Shown here one piece after another: positions 4,764-12,525 of a stretch of DNA of 20,170 nucleotides. Each line of letters opens with the position of its first letter. Positions within the stretch are counted from its first letter, which is position 1. Below the pieces are notes generated by a model that worked only from the letters and a program-made list of their open reading frames with translations, was not told the origin of the DNA and made no database searches. The DNA is from a virus. The translations under genes and the position numbers were made by a program. Location of the stretch: the IMG/VR virus record IMGVR_UViG_3300037070_003131, positions 1-20,170 of that record; one strand, 5' to 3'.

Positions 4764-5742
4764 TTTTCATTCCAGTATTAAGGGTTGCTTTAATTGGTGC
4801 ATCATGAGTATAGTCGATTAATCTAAACATTTCAGGAGTTAATTGATTAAACAATTCATGTGTATACCAAACATCTCCTATTGTGTATTGTGTTATCAGA
4901 GTTTCAAATTCATTGCTGAAGTATAGTTCTGGTAATTTATGGGGAGTTCTTGTTAATTGTAGATCAGCAGCCTCTTGGTGATTATCATATAAGTGAATAT
5001 CCCCGAAAGAGTGAATGAATCTACCCGGGATCATACCAGTTAATTTAGCAACTATCTGCATAAGCAATGCGTAAGAAGCAATATTATAAGGTACCCCTAA
5101 GATGCTATCAGCACTTCTTTGATAAAGCTTACAATCAAGGAAATAACCATCCTCAATATCATGACTTACTTGTCGGCAATTGAATTGGAATAAAGCATGG
5201 CACCAGTATAAAGCTAAGTCCTGGTCATTAGCAACATCAATTGAAGATACCAGATGTCTTCTTCCATTAGGGTTTTTCTTGATGTTATGTATTACCCGAG
5301 TGATTTGATCTATACCAGCAGTTGTAGCAGTACCACCAAACCATCGCCAAGTTTTAGGATACTGATTACCAGTGTCACCATATCTATAATTGGTTCCATT
5401 ACGAGTATAACCCGCTATAACCCTTTCCATGAATTCTGCAAAGGTAGCAGTACTATCAGGGAAAAGCTTTTGGAAATAATTATAAGCATCCTCGTTCCAG
5501 ATATTTACTCCATTTTCAACCAAATACCTTATATTGGGGTTACCCCTAAGAAACCAAAGTAGTTCAACTACAATATTATGAAAGCTAACCTTCTTGGTTG
5601 TGATCATAGGGAAGCCTTCAGCAAGGTTAAATTCAATTTGAGGACCAAATAATGATTTAGTTCCGGGTAATCCTTCCCTTGCATCGGCTTTGTGATCGCC
5701 ATTATCCCTAATGTTTCTTAATAATTCTAAATACTGTTTCAT
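4753..5742 (-). CDS. thyA: thymidylate synthase (ThyA type)
   Basis: This enzyme converts dUMP to dTMP with methylenetetrahydrofolate as methyl donor and reductant, in the cytoplasm. The family signature is clear: VVELLWFLRGNPNI with catalytic Glu60, GRRHLVSSID at 160-169 with the two phosphate-binding arginines, the nucleophile Cys181 in YWCHALFQF, LYQRSADSILGVPYNIASYA at 206-225, and GDIHLYDNHQEA with the dUMP-binding His250 and Tyr252. Asn220 occupies the position that selects uracil, so dCMP hydroxymethylase is unlikely. At 329 residues it is longer than the E. coli enzyme (264), with extra sequence between about 86 and 145 and a short C-terminal tail. Oddly, Trp180 precedes the catalytic cysteine where proline is usual. 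It follows a terminator and overlaps the next small gene by 11 bp. The dUTPase gene upstream supplies its substrate. Confidence 0.95.
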   Translation of the reverse strand: MKQYLELLRNIRDNGDHKADAREGLPGTKSLFGPQIEFNLAEGFPMITTKKVSFHNIVVELLWFLRGNPNIRYLVENGVNIWNEDAYNYFQKLFPDSTATFAEFMERVIAGYTRNGTNYRYGDTGNQYPKTWRWFGGTATTAGIDQITRVIHNIKKNPNGRRHLVSSIDVANDQDLALYWCHALFQFNCRQVSHDIEDGYFLDCKLYQRSADSILGVPYNIASYALLMQIVAKLTGMIPGRFIHSFGDIHLYDNHQEAADLQLTRTPHKLPELYFSNEFETLITQYTIGDVWYTHELFNQLTPEMFRLIDYTHDAPIKATLNTGMKNGK

Positions 5743-5877
5743 GTTTATTAAATTAAAGTTGTTATTTACTAATAGTTTATTGTTTCTAAGGTAGTTATAG
5801 CTTATTTTTAGGTATTACAGTCTAAATATCATATAATTATATAATATATTTACTAGACGACTAAGGATAAGCACAAA

Positions 5878-5900
5878 TAAGGGAGTAATTTACTCCCTTA
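5878..5900 (-). terminator. leftward terminator between the dUTPase group and thyA
   Basis: Perfect 11-bp arms (TAAGGGAGTAA at 5878-5888 and TTACTCCCTTA at 5890-5900), realistically a 9-bp stem with a 5-nt loop. It lies 22 bp beyond the stop of the 91-residue gene. On the minus strand the arm is followed by TTTGTGC, a short T-rich tail. It probably separates transcription of 5923-6951 from thyA, although read-through is likely because no clear thyA promoter is seen in 5743-5877. Confidence 0.65.
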
Positions 5901-5922
5901 TAAATAATATATTGATTATTCT

Positions 5923-6198
5923 TTAAGTATTTTCTAATCCTAAATCTCTTCTAGCTTGATATACCGAGTAATTATGTTGTAGGCCAACTATACCTTCTCC
6001 CATTGAATGGGTATCTGCTATTTTTCGGATATAAACTTCTTTAGATTTAGCATCTATGAAATCTTGAGGATCAATTTGTATCTCTAATGAATTCCAGGGA
6101 CCTGTTCTGGAATATTGAACTGAGATAATAATGGTTTGAGAACCTTTTCCTGTGTCTTTATTAATATCCATTATTCTGGCGGTTAAAGTTCTCGGCAT
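5923..6198 (-). CDS. hypothetical protein, 91 residues
   Basis: I do not recognise this protein. It is soluble, with no cysteines, and has alternating hydrophobic residues in the N-terminal half (QTIIISVQYS, SLEIQID) suggesting beta strands, and a more helical end (YSVYQARRDLGLENT). The start at 6198 (MPRTLTARIMD) overlaps the end of the dUTPase gene by 38 bp and follows GAAAA, the A-rich context used elsewhere. An internal ATG nine codons later would shorten the overlap to 11 bp and cannot be excluded. It is third in the leftward operon, followed by a terminator. Its place suggests a role with the dUTPase or in early replication, but nothing in the sequence shows it. Confidence 0.7.
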   Translation of the reverse strand: MPRTLTARIMDINKDTGKGSQTIIISVQYSRTGPWNSLEIQIDPQDFIDAKSKEVYIRKIADTHSMGEGIVGLQHNYSVYQARRDLGLENT

Positions 6199-6625
6199 TT
6201 TTCGATTTATACATAGAATATAACTCCGAACCAGTCATACCTACCTTGATCATCTGATTCATAAAGAAATGGAATTGATCCACTATCTCCATTTTAAGTT
6301 CGATGGTATCTCTTTCGGTTAATTCTTTGATAGTCATGTTCTCCATGATACCTTTATTATCTTTCTTCCACCATTTCCAAGCAGCTGGACCAAAACCATC
6401 ATGAATACCCCCTAAGGCATCCATAGTTTCTGATAGTTCATCTTCTAAGGCATGTTTATTCCCTAATAAGAACCTTGCAACAGAGGCAATTGATTCATTA
6501 GGATTATCAAAATTAGGGGCTATCCTTAATTGTAAGGATTTTTGCATGTCAAGAATCTCATCGAATTCTTTAGCTGTTTCATAATTGATTACTAATTGTG
6601 AACAGGTGTTTTCTGTGTTTGCCAT
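6161..6625 (-). CDS. all-alpha dUTPase (dimeric dUTPase, MazG superfamily)
   Basis: This enzyme probably hydrolyses dUTP (and perhaps dUDP) to dUMP, keeping uracil out of phage DNA and making the substrate for thymidylate synthase. In its 154 residues the hallmarks of the dimeric dUTPase family appear in order: an acidic helix DELSE (62-66) for metal binding, the tryptophan-rich AAWKWWKKD (81-89), a second acidic helix KMEIVDQFHFF (111-121) with Glu113 and Asp116, and the C-terminal run KNAENFNRQNNGY (142-154), matching the family pattern KN..N..RQ..GY that binds the nucleotide. The start shares one base with the previous stop (TAATG), indicating coupling. It is second in the leftward operon. 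A dCTPase-like specificity within the same superfamily is the main alternative. Confidence 0.8.
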   Translation of the reverse strand: MANTENTCSQLVINYETAKEFDEILDMQKSLQLRIAPNFDNPNESIASVARFLLGNKHALEDELSETMDALGGIHDGFGPAAWKWWKKDNKGIMENMTIKELTERDTIELKMEIVDQFHFFMNQMIKVGMTGSELYSMYKSKNAENFNRQNNGY

Positions 6626-6951
6626 TATATATCTAATTTAAGTTGATTATCATTATTTAATAGTTCATTACTTCTAAGTGATTCTATAGTATCTAATCCT
6701 TTAGTTGTTAGTTTGAAAGCTATCCAGTGAGGAGAAGGTGATAAGCCTGATTGTATATCTTCCTTGAATTTGTCAATGTGATAGTATTCATTAAACACAT
6801 GAATAAATCCTTTTTTATGTAAAAGGAAGAATATAGTGACAGGATCTATAGGATTAAATTGTGAAACCTTTTCTAAGAATGTACTCCAACCATGAAATCT
6901 CTTATTATAAATGCCTTTGAAAGCATAGAGATATTTTTCATCTGTACTCAT
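6625..6951 (-). CDS. possible winged-helix protein, first gene of leftward operon
   Basis: A 108-residue protein of unknown function. The middle and end look like a winged helix: a helix-turn-helix candidate around residues 37-52 (DPVTIFFLLHKKGFIH), then a hairpin segment and the phrase FKLTTKGLDTIESL (79-92), which resembles the wing and last helix of many phage and bacterial winged-helix regulators. No enzymatic motif is present. It is the first gene after the 280-bp divergent region and its stop overlaps the dUTPase start by one base, so an autoregulatory role is plausible. The fold assignment is by eye and uncertain. Confidence 0.65.
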   Translation of the reverse strand: MSTDEKYLYAFKGIYNKRFHGWSTFLEKVSQFNPIDPVTIFFLLHKKGFIHVFNEYYHIDKFKEDIQSGLSPSPHWIAFKLTTKGLDTIESLRSNELLNNDNQLKLDI

Positions 6952-7231
6952 AATATATGAATTTATAAATATCAGTGAACCTATCTTAAATGGATAGGCT
7001 CTGGGAATTGGTTAACTCAACTAAACCTTTTCTTACTGATATTTCTTTTAAATAGTATTTCATATAATACGTACTACCACGTAGGATATAATGATTCCTA
7101 GAAAGGATTTCTTTTTCTATCTATATCTATACAAGGATAATATAATATACTATTAGGATATAAATATTATTTACCTCTTCGGGTATAATATTCTTTATCC
7201 TAAAGTAATCAATACCCTAATAATTTAACTA
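6952..7231. promoter_or_regulatory. divergent intergenic control region
   Basis: This 280-bp gene-free region separates the leftward metabolic block from the rightward virion module, so it should hold promoters for both. I see no exact TAnnTTTG on either strand. It contains an exact repeat, TAGGATATAA, at 7082-7091 and 7154-7163, with a related AAGGATAATA at 7133, and several TATA-rich runs. Late phage promoters recognised by a modified polymerase may not match the host consensus. Confidence 0.5.
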
Positions 7232-7972
7232 ATGCACACGAGGAAAATGGAAAACAAAACCACAGATTGGCAATCGATTAAGAATATCCTTATCATTGCC
7301 TTAATAATCGGAATATTCTTTTCAATATGGCAATGCAATCGAAAAGATGATATAATAATTAAGGATAACAAGGCACCAGACAATGCCTATCAATATGAGA
7401 CTAAGGAAATTTATAAGGATAAATACTTTGATTTAAAAGATAGCCTTAAAAACCTTATACCTGTAAAACCAATCACTATTATAAAATGGAAAAAGGATAT
7501 TGAATATTTACCTACTCCAAATGAAGGTCCTTATACAGAAACCATTTTCGATACGATTAGGATTCCTATAGCAGATACCTCGAAATATAATAAAAATCCT
7601 AGATTAGTAAGATTGGGATTGGTTCAAGATTCTTTATCACTCACTCTGTTTAATAATAAAAATGAATTATACACAGAGAACTACCCCATATATCTTGGCA
7701 GTTATGGATATGTTTGGAAAGATAATCAATTGAATATGTACAACATAGATAAAGATAAGAAGACAACAAGTAAAGATCCAAACTCTAAAATATCCTGGAA
7801 TAACCTTTACTTCAATGCTGGCTACAGTGTATATGCTAACAAACCAACAACAGGCCTTGAATATAATCTAACCTATAAAAGATTAAAGCTTGACCTTAAT
7901 TCTGAAGTGCTAATCATTGAGCAACCAAAATTAAACCTTAATGCCAAATTAGGTTATAGACTCTTAAAATAG
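7232..7972 (+). CDS. membrane-anchored protein of unknown function upstream of terminase
   Basis: A 246-residue protein with one N-terminal membrane helix (about residues 17-34, ILIIALIIGIFFSIWQ) followed by Cys35 and a charged segment. The soluble part contains proline-rich strands, and the last ~60 residues alternate aromatic and polar residues in repeated beta strands (YFNAGYSVYANK, LKLDLNSEVLI, LNLNAKLGYRLL), reminiscent of outer-membrane barrel strands or beta-repeat surfaces. The domain after the helix is probably periplasmic. A second ATG five codons in (7247) follows GAGGAAA, the only Shine-Dalgarno-like sequence noticed before a start here, and may be the true start. It is first in the rightward module, 10 bp before the terminase. 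A spanin-like or envelope role is possible; this is inference only. Confidence 0.75.
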   Translation: MHTRKMENKTTDWQSIKNILIIALIIGIFFSIWQCNRKDDIIIKDNKAPDNAYQYETKEIYKDKYFDLKDSLKNLIPVKPITIIKWKKDIEYLPTPNEGPYTETIFDTIRIPIADTSKYNKNPRLVRLGLVQDSLSLTLFNNKNELYTENYPIYLGSYGYVWKDNQLNMYNIDKDKKTTSKDPNSKISWNNLYFNAGYSVYANKPTTGLEYNLTYKRLKLDLNSEVLIIEQPKLNLNAKLGYRLLK

Positions 7973-7982
7973 AAAACCTCTT

Positions 7983-9488
7983 ATGGCCAAAGAGAATATA
8001 TATAAAGAAGGTTTAACCCACGAACAATTCAAAATCATAGAAAGAGTCTACAAAGACCCTTTCTTTTTTGCGACATTCATCTATGTAATCCACCCCATAC
8101 AAGGTAAAACGCCTTTCTTACTGTATCCTTATCAAGTAAGCACTCTATGGGAATTCATAACACAACGTTTTAATATTGTACTTAAATTCAGGCAAGCTGG
8201 TATTACAGAACTAATCGCTATGTATTGTTTATGGTTAGCAATGTTTCATCCAAACAAGAACATCGTAATTATATCCATTAAAGACCGTGTAGCTAAGAAA
8301 GTATTAAGAAAGATTAAATACATGTACAAGAATTTACCTGATTATATGAGGGTAGACATTGTAAATGGTAGGACGGGTGAGTTTGGAACTGCCCAAGAGA
8401 TGGAATTTTCTAATGGTTCTATAATATCTTCCATACCAACAACAGAAGATGCTGGTAGATCTGAGGCTGTATCACTACTCGTTATTGATGAGGCTGCTAT
8501 CGTAAGATGGGCTAATCAGATTTGGGCTGCTGCATTTCCCACCCTATCAACTGGGGGATCTGCCATTGTCAACTCAACTCCATATGGTATCGGTAACTGG
8601 TATCACAAGAGTTGGGTTAATGCAGTAGCTCAAGGAAGTTATTTTAATCCTATAAGGTTGCACTGGACAATGCATCCAGAAAGGGATCAACAATGGTATG
8701 ATACCATGAGGCAATCATTGGGTATAAGAAGAACAGCCCAGGAGATTGATGGGGATTTCTTAACTTCCGGTAATTCTGTATTCGACCTTAATGACATCAA
8801 GGCTATAGAGGATATGATTAGCACATATCCAATCTATGAAACTCGATTTAACAATGCAATGAGGATCTTCCACCAACCTGAGGAAGGTGTTCAATATTTT
8901 ATTGGTGCGGATATTGCTACAGGTAGATCACGAGATTATTCTGCCTTTAGTATTATGGATAGGTATGGTGACGAGGTAGCTTGTTATAAAGGTAAGATGC
9001 CTACTGAGAAATTCGCTGAATTATTAATTGAAATGGGTTATAAGTACAATACAGCTACTATTGCTCCCGAAGTAAATGATATTGGTTTAGCGGTAGTATC
9101 CGATATACAAAAGGCTAATTACCCTAAACTATACTACTCTCAGAAGATACTTAAAAAGAAAAAAGCAAAACGACCAGAATTTGAATCAGTACCGGGTTGG
9201 CTTACTACTTCTAAAAACAGGCCAGTAATTATTGACCAGTTAGAAGAGGATATTAGGAATGATGAAGTTGAGATTAAAGATCCATTCTTTGTTCAAGAGG
9301 CTTATACATTTATATATGATGAAACTAATAAACCTATAGCATTAGGAAAAGGTAGAAGAACATCAGGAGCTAGTGAAGAAGGAGGATTAGAGGATGAGAC
9401 TTATACCGATGATGCTATCTTAGCTAAGGCAATTACAAACTACATCAGAAAAGGAAACGTAACTACTTCAGTTAGACCACCACAGTAA
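7983..9488 (+). CDS. terL: terminase large subunit
   Basis: This is the ATPase-nuclease motor that cuts phage DNA and drives it into the prohead. The 501 residues show both domains. ATPase: YPYQ near 48-51 (adenine-binding region), a variant Walker A at 68-75 (KFRQAGIT), Walker B LLVIDE at 165-170, and the coupling motif NSTP at 197-200. Nuclease of RNase H fold: D310 in FIGADIATGRSRDYSAF, E363 in APEVND, and a final acidic pair in YTDDAILAKAI (D476, D477). The order and length fit T4 gp17-like terminases. It starts 10 bp after the membrane protein gene and is followed 11 bp later by the portal gene. No small subunit is identifiable next to it. Confidence 0.95.
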   Translation: MAKENIYKEGLTHEQFKIIERVYKDPFFFATFIYVIHPIQGKTPFLLYPYQVSTLWEFITQRFNIVLKFRQAGITELIAMYCLWLAMFHPNKNIVIISIKDRVAKKVLRKIKYMYKNLPDYMRVDIVNGRTGEFGTAQEMEFSNGSIISSIPTTEDAGRSEAVSLLVIDEAAIVRWANQIWAAAFPTLSTGGSAIVNSTPYGIGNWYHKSWVNAVAQGSYFNPIRLHWTMHPERDQQWYDTMRQSLGIRRTAQEIDGDFLTSGNSVFDLNDIKAIEDMISTYPIYETRFNNAMRIFHQPEEGVQYFIGADIATGRSRDYSAFSIMDRYGDEVACYKGKMPTEKFAELLIEMGYKYNTATIAPEVNDIGLAVVSDIQKANYPKLYYSQKILKKKKAKRPEFESVPGWLTTSKNRPVIIDQLEEDIRNDEVEIKDPFFVQEAYTFIYDETNKPIALGKGRRTSGASEEGGLEDETYTDDAILAKAITNYIRKGNVTTSVRPPQ

Positions 9489-9499
9489 AAACAACAAAT

Positions 9500-10999
9500 A
9501 TGAAACTAAAAGATTATTTCATTAATGAAGCCCTATCTTTCCTACAAAGATATAGACAGCCCCAAGATACCCGCACACCCATATCGGACCCGGTACATAA
9601 GGATACAACCAAACCTTCAAGCCGAGCATCCCAATCTGAGTATCAAGAGGATAATACTATATTGGGAAAGATTGAAGGCTTCACTAATCCCGAATTCAAT
9701 CCCGATATCATTCCTCAGTTAAGATACTTAGCTGCTACTAATGAAGATGTGGGAGCTGTATATAATGACTTAATAACCTTAACCAATACCGGCCACAAAA
9801 TAGTTTTCGACCAATCAATAGCCCCAGAAATTCAGGATGAAATGAGAAGGCATCTCAAATCTAAATCTGTTAACTGGGGTTCCGGCGTAGCTGGAATTAA
9901 CGGTTTAATAAACAAGTGGATTGGTCAAATATGGGTATCAGGAGCTTTATCTACAGAATGGGTAATAGCTAATGATATGTCTGGAGTTGAAAATTCTGTA
10001 TTGGTAAACCCAGAAAACATCAGGTTTAAATATGATAATAAAACTACTAAATACAAACCTTATCAGATTATAAGAAATAAGTTACTAGGCATTAAGCTTG
10101 GTAACAAAGTGGCTTTAAATGAGAATACCTATTCTTATGTTGGTATGTTAAACTCCACAGACTCTCCCTACGGTATACCTCCATTCCTAACAGCTTTAGA
10201 AGCATTGAAGACCCAAAAAACCATGAAAAAGAATATCAATCATATTCTTAAGCAATTAGGGTTATTAGGTTACTTAGAAGTAAAATTAACCAAACCAACA
10301 CAGAAAGCGGGAGAATCTCTTCCCGCCTATGAAGCTAGATTAGATAAATTATTAGCCGATTCTAAAAAGAATGTATTAAGTGGCTTCCATGAGGGGGTAG
10401 TGGTGGGATATGAAGAGGATCATGAATTTGAATTCCATAGTACCTCACAACAACTAAATGGGGTATCTGATATCTTCAATTCAAATGAGATACAAGTTGC
10501 TAATGGTTTAAAATCACAACCAACATTCATTGGTCAGAAATCAAATGGAACAGAAAGTAATTTGGGTATAGTATTTACTAAGATGTTATCTCAGCTTAGG
10601 AATGTACAGGAAATACTCGCTAGTAATCTAATAAGAGGTTATATACTAGAATTACAATTAAAAGGTTATAATGTAACTGCTTCATCGCTATCAGTTGTCT
10701 TCAACCCCTCTACTATCACCGATGATTTGAAAATCCAACAAGGGAAAGAAATTAAACAAAGGGTTGCTAAATTATTACTTATCGATGGTATTATCAGTAA
10801 TGACCAATATGCCGAGGAGATGGGATATAATCAACCTTTCTCAGAGAAGCCTTTAATACCCTATAAAGAACAAACAGGTAAAGCAATTGACCCAGAGAAA
10901 AAAGCAAATGATGCTGCAAATAAAACCAAATCTGAAAGGAAGGTTAGAGACAAGAATAAAAAACAACCAAGGAGGAACGATACAAAAACTAAAAACTAA
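9500..10999 (+). CDS. portal protein
   Basis: The portal is a dodecameric ring at one capsid vertex through which DNA enters and leaves; the terminase docks on it and the neck attaches below. The 499 residues fit the usual size. Recognisable features are an N-terminal polar stretch, the core segment SGALSTEWVIANDMSG (152-167) leading to LVNPENIRFKYD, the phrase SPYGIPPFLTALEALKTQ followed by a long helix, and a very basic, disordered C-terminus rich in Lys and Arg. Position between terminase and prohead protease is diagnostic. No frameshift or truncation is seen. The assignment is by pattern and context rather than by an exact signature. Confidence 0.85.
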   Translation: MKLKDYFINEALSFLQRYRQPQDTRTPISDPVHKDTTKPSSRASQSEYQEDNTILGKIEGFTNPEFNPDIIPQLRYLAATNEDVGAVYNDLITLTNTGHKIVFDQSIAPEIQDEMRRHLKSKSVNWGSGVAGINGLINKWIGQIWVSGALSTEWVIANDMSGVENSVLVNPENIRFKYDNKTTKYKPYQIIRNKLLGIKLGNKVALNENTYSYVGMLNSTDSPYGIPPFLTALEALKTQKTMKKNINHILKQLGLLGYLEVKLTKPTQKAGESLPAYEARLDKLLADSKKNVLSGFHEGVVVGYEEDHEFEFHSTSQQLNGVSDIFNSNEIQVANGLKSQPTFIGQKSNGTESNLGIVFTKMLSQLRNVQEILASNLIRGYILELQLKGYNVTASSLSVVFNPSTITDDLKIQQGKEIKQRVAKLLLIDGIISNDQYAEEMGYNQPFSEKPLIPYKEQTGKAIDPEKKANDAANKTKSERKVRDKNKKQPRRNDTKTKN

Positions 11000-11004
11000 T
11001 AGTT

Positions 11005-12498
11005 ATGAAAATTGATTTAAAGAAACAGACTGGAGAGATAGATTTAAGATCTGGTCATTCCATGATTACAGGAAACAAACCCGGAATTATTTCCAACGAT
11101 ATGTATACCGATATTATACCTAAGATATATGAGGAAGCAAAGTTTGGTAAAACGGGGATGGAAGCATTTGGATTATGGGAAACTGCTACTCCCAATTATT
11201 CTACTTACTACCCAGATGTAACGGCAGATGATTTAAAACCTAAAGATGAGGATTTCATATATCCTATTTTCAGATGTTTATCCGCTACAGTAGTTTGGAA
11301 AGGAATTAAACCAATTGACTTCAGTAAGCCCGGAGTATTAAAAGAAGCTATGAATAAGTTAGTAGGCCAAACTATTAACGTAGATCATGAGACTGCTCTA
11401 GGGAATGGGATTGGGGTTGTAAAATCTGTATCTTGGCAAGAGGCATACAAGGCAGAGGGGGTTGATATCCCAGCTGGTATTAATGGGGAATTTATGATTG
11501 ATGGTAAATCTAATCCTCGTATTGCTAGAGGAACACAAAGTAAACCACCTATCATTCACTCTAATTCAGTATCGGTAAGATTCGAATGGGAACCTTCTCA
11601 TAAAATGGATAGCAACCAAAGTTTCTTTAACCTATTAGGAACCCGAGATGAAAAAGGAAATCTATACAGATTAATCGTAACTAAGGTATTACAATTTTCT
11701 GAGACTTCTCTTGTATCACATGGGGCTGATGCCTATGCTCAAATTATACATGATGGGGTTATAAACAATCCTAAGTATGCAGCTGGAGTATATAACTTCT
11801 CTAACACTGATACTAAGACAAACCATAAAGTTTTTTCACATTATGTGGACTACAAGGTAGACTTAACCTCAGACACAACACCAGAAGAATTAAACAATGA
11901 AATTAATAACAATCAAAACAACGAAAGTATGGACGTATTAAAAGAACTAGAGATTTTACTAGGTTTAGATGCTGATTCTTTAAAGGAGGCTGACTCAACC
12001 ATACTTTCTGAAGCTATTGCCACATTTAAAGAATCTGCAACGTCAGATTTAACAGAGCAGCTACAAACTTCAGAAAGTACAGTACAGACCTTAACTCAGG
12101 AAAAAGCTGACTTAGCAAAAGAAGTTGAAAAACTTAAAAAAGAGGGAGACCCTGAAACATTAGCTCAAGCAGCTAAGTACCAAGAAACCCTTTTGAGCCA
12201 AAGAACCGAAGCTAAGAAATTATATTCTTTAGCAAAAGGGGAGGAAGCTAAACCAGAACACCTGGCTATGTTAGATACCTGTGATACTCAAGTCTTAGAA
12301 GTATTATCTTCTGAGTATCAATCCGCAGTTGACCTTAAGTACCCTACATCTTGCAAAAAATGTGGAAGCACAGAACTAAGTAAGACTTCATCAGTTAATG
12401 ATGATGATGAAAAAGGTGACAAGGGAAATAAAGGTAAAGGTAACTTTAAGGAAGACCTTAAAAAGGCAGCCAGAGCAAACTCTCTAGGAAGTAAATAA
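11005..12498 (+). CDS. prohead protease fused to scaffold
   Basis: A 497-residue capsid assembly protein. The N-terminal part (to about 260) looks like a herpesvirus/phage-type serine prohead protease: His128 in NVDHETALG, a serine strand IIHSNSVSVRFEW (184-195, Ser186 or Ser188) and ETSLVSHGADAYA (233-245), which resembles the final conserved strand of such proteases. The catalytic residues are my assignment. The C-terminal part (from about 309) is acidic and helical, with a probable coiled coil at 349-380, as expected for a scaffold that fills the prohead and is later digested. It also carries CKKCG (450-454) and a Gly/Lys/Asp-rich linker before a basic tail. An in-frame ATG at codon 309 follows a gene-start-like leader and may give a separate scaffold. 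It starts 5 bp after the portal stop. Confidence 0.85.
   Translation: MKIDLKKQTGEIDLRSGHSMITGNKPGIISNDMYTDIIPKIYEEAKFGKTGMEAFGLWETATPNYSTYYPDVTADDLKPKDEDFIYPIFRCLSATVVWKGIKPIDFSKPGVLKEAMNKLVGQTINVDHETALGNGIGVVKSVSWQEAYKAEGVDIPAGINGEFMIDGKSNPRIARGTQSKPPIIHSNSVSVRFEWEPSHKMDSNQSFFNLLGTRDEKGNLYRLIVTKVLQFSETSLVSHGADAYAQIIHDGVINNPKYAAGVYNFSNTDTKTNHKVFSHYVDYKVDLTSDTTPEELNNEINNNQNNESMDVLKELEILLGLDADSLKEADSTILSEAIATFKESATSDLTEQLQTSESTVQTLTQEKADLAKEVEKLKKEGDPETLAQAAKYQETLLSQRTEAKKLYSLAKGEEAKPEHLAMLDTCDTQVLEVLSSEYQSAVDLKYPTSCKKCGSTELSKTSSVNDDDEKGDKGNKGKGNFKEDLKKAARANSLGSK
11929..12498 (+). CDS. possible nested scaffold protein from internal start
   Basis: Internal ATG at codon 309 of the protease-scaffold gene, in the same frame, would yield a 189-residue scaffold (starting MDVLKELEILLGLD). 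The bases before it are A-rich and unstructured, with AACAATGAA and ATAACAATCAAAACAACGAA, just like the leaders of true genes here. In the long protein they encode a disordered N/E-rich linker (EELNNEINNNQNNES) that exactly separates protease from scaffold. Nested protease/scaffold pairs are known in lambda (C and Nu3). Whether translation starts here is unproven. Confidence 0.4.
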   Translation: MDVLKELEILLGLDADSLKEADSTILSEAIATFKESATSDLTEQLQTSESTVQTLTQEKADLAKEVEKLKKEGDPETLAQAAKYQETLLSQRTEAKKLYSLAKGEEAKPEHLAMLDTCDTQVLEVLSSEYQSAVDLKYPTSCKKCGSTELSKTSSVNDDDEKGDKGNKGKGNFKEDLKKAARANSLGSK

Positions 12499-12502
12499 TC
12501 AA

Positions 12503-12516
12503 CAACATTTAAAAAC
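12503..12516 (+). promoter_or_regulatory. A-rich translation leader, CAACATTTAAAAAC, copy 1
   Basis: This 14-mer ends 9 nt before the ATG at 12526 and is repeated exactly at 14586-14599 before the ATG at 14608. Similar AT-rich, Shine-Dalgarno-free leaders precede most genes here, in line with known initiation habits of Bacteroidota ribosomes. Confidence 0.5.
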
Positions 12517-12525
12517 TTATAAATT

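Noticed and set aside
4615-4821. Rightward 68-codon frame overlapping the thyA end
   Set aside because: It runs antisense to both thyA and the small membrane gene that fit the leftward operon. No leader is present.
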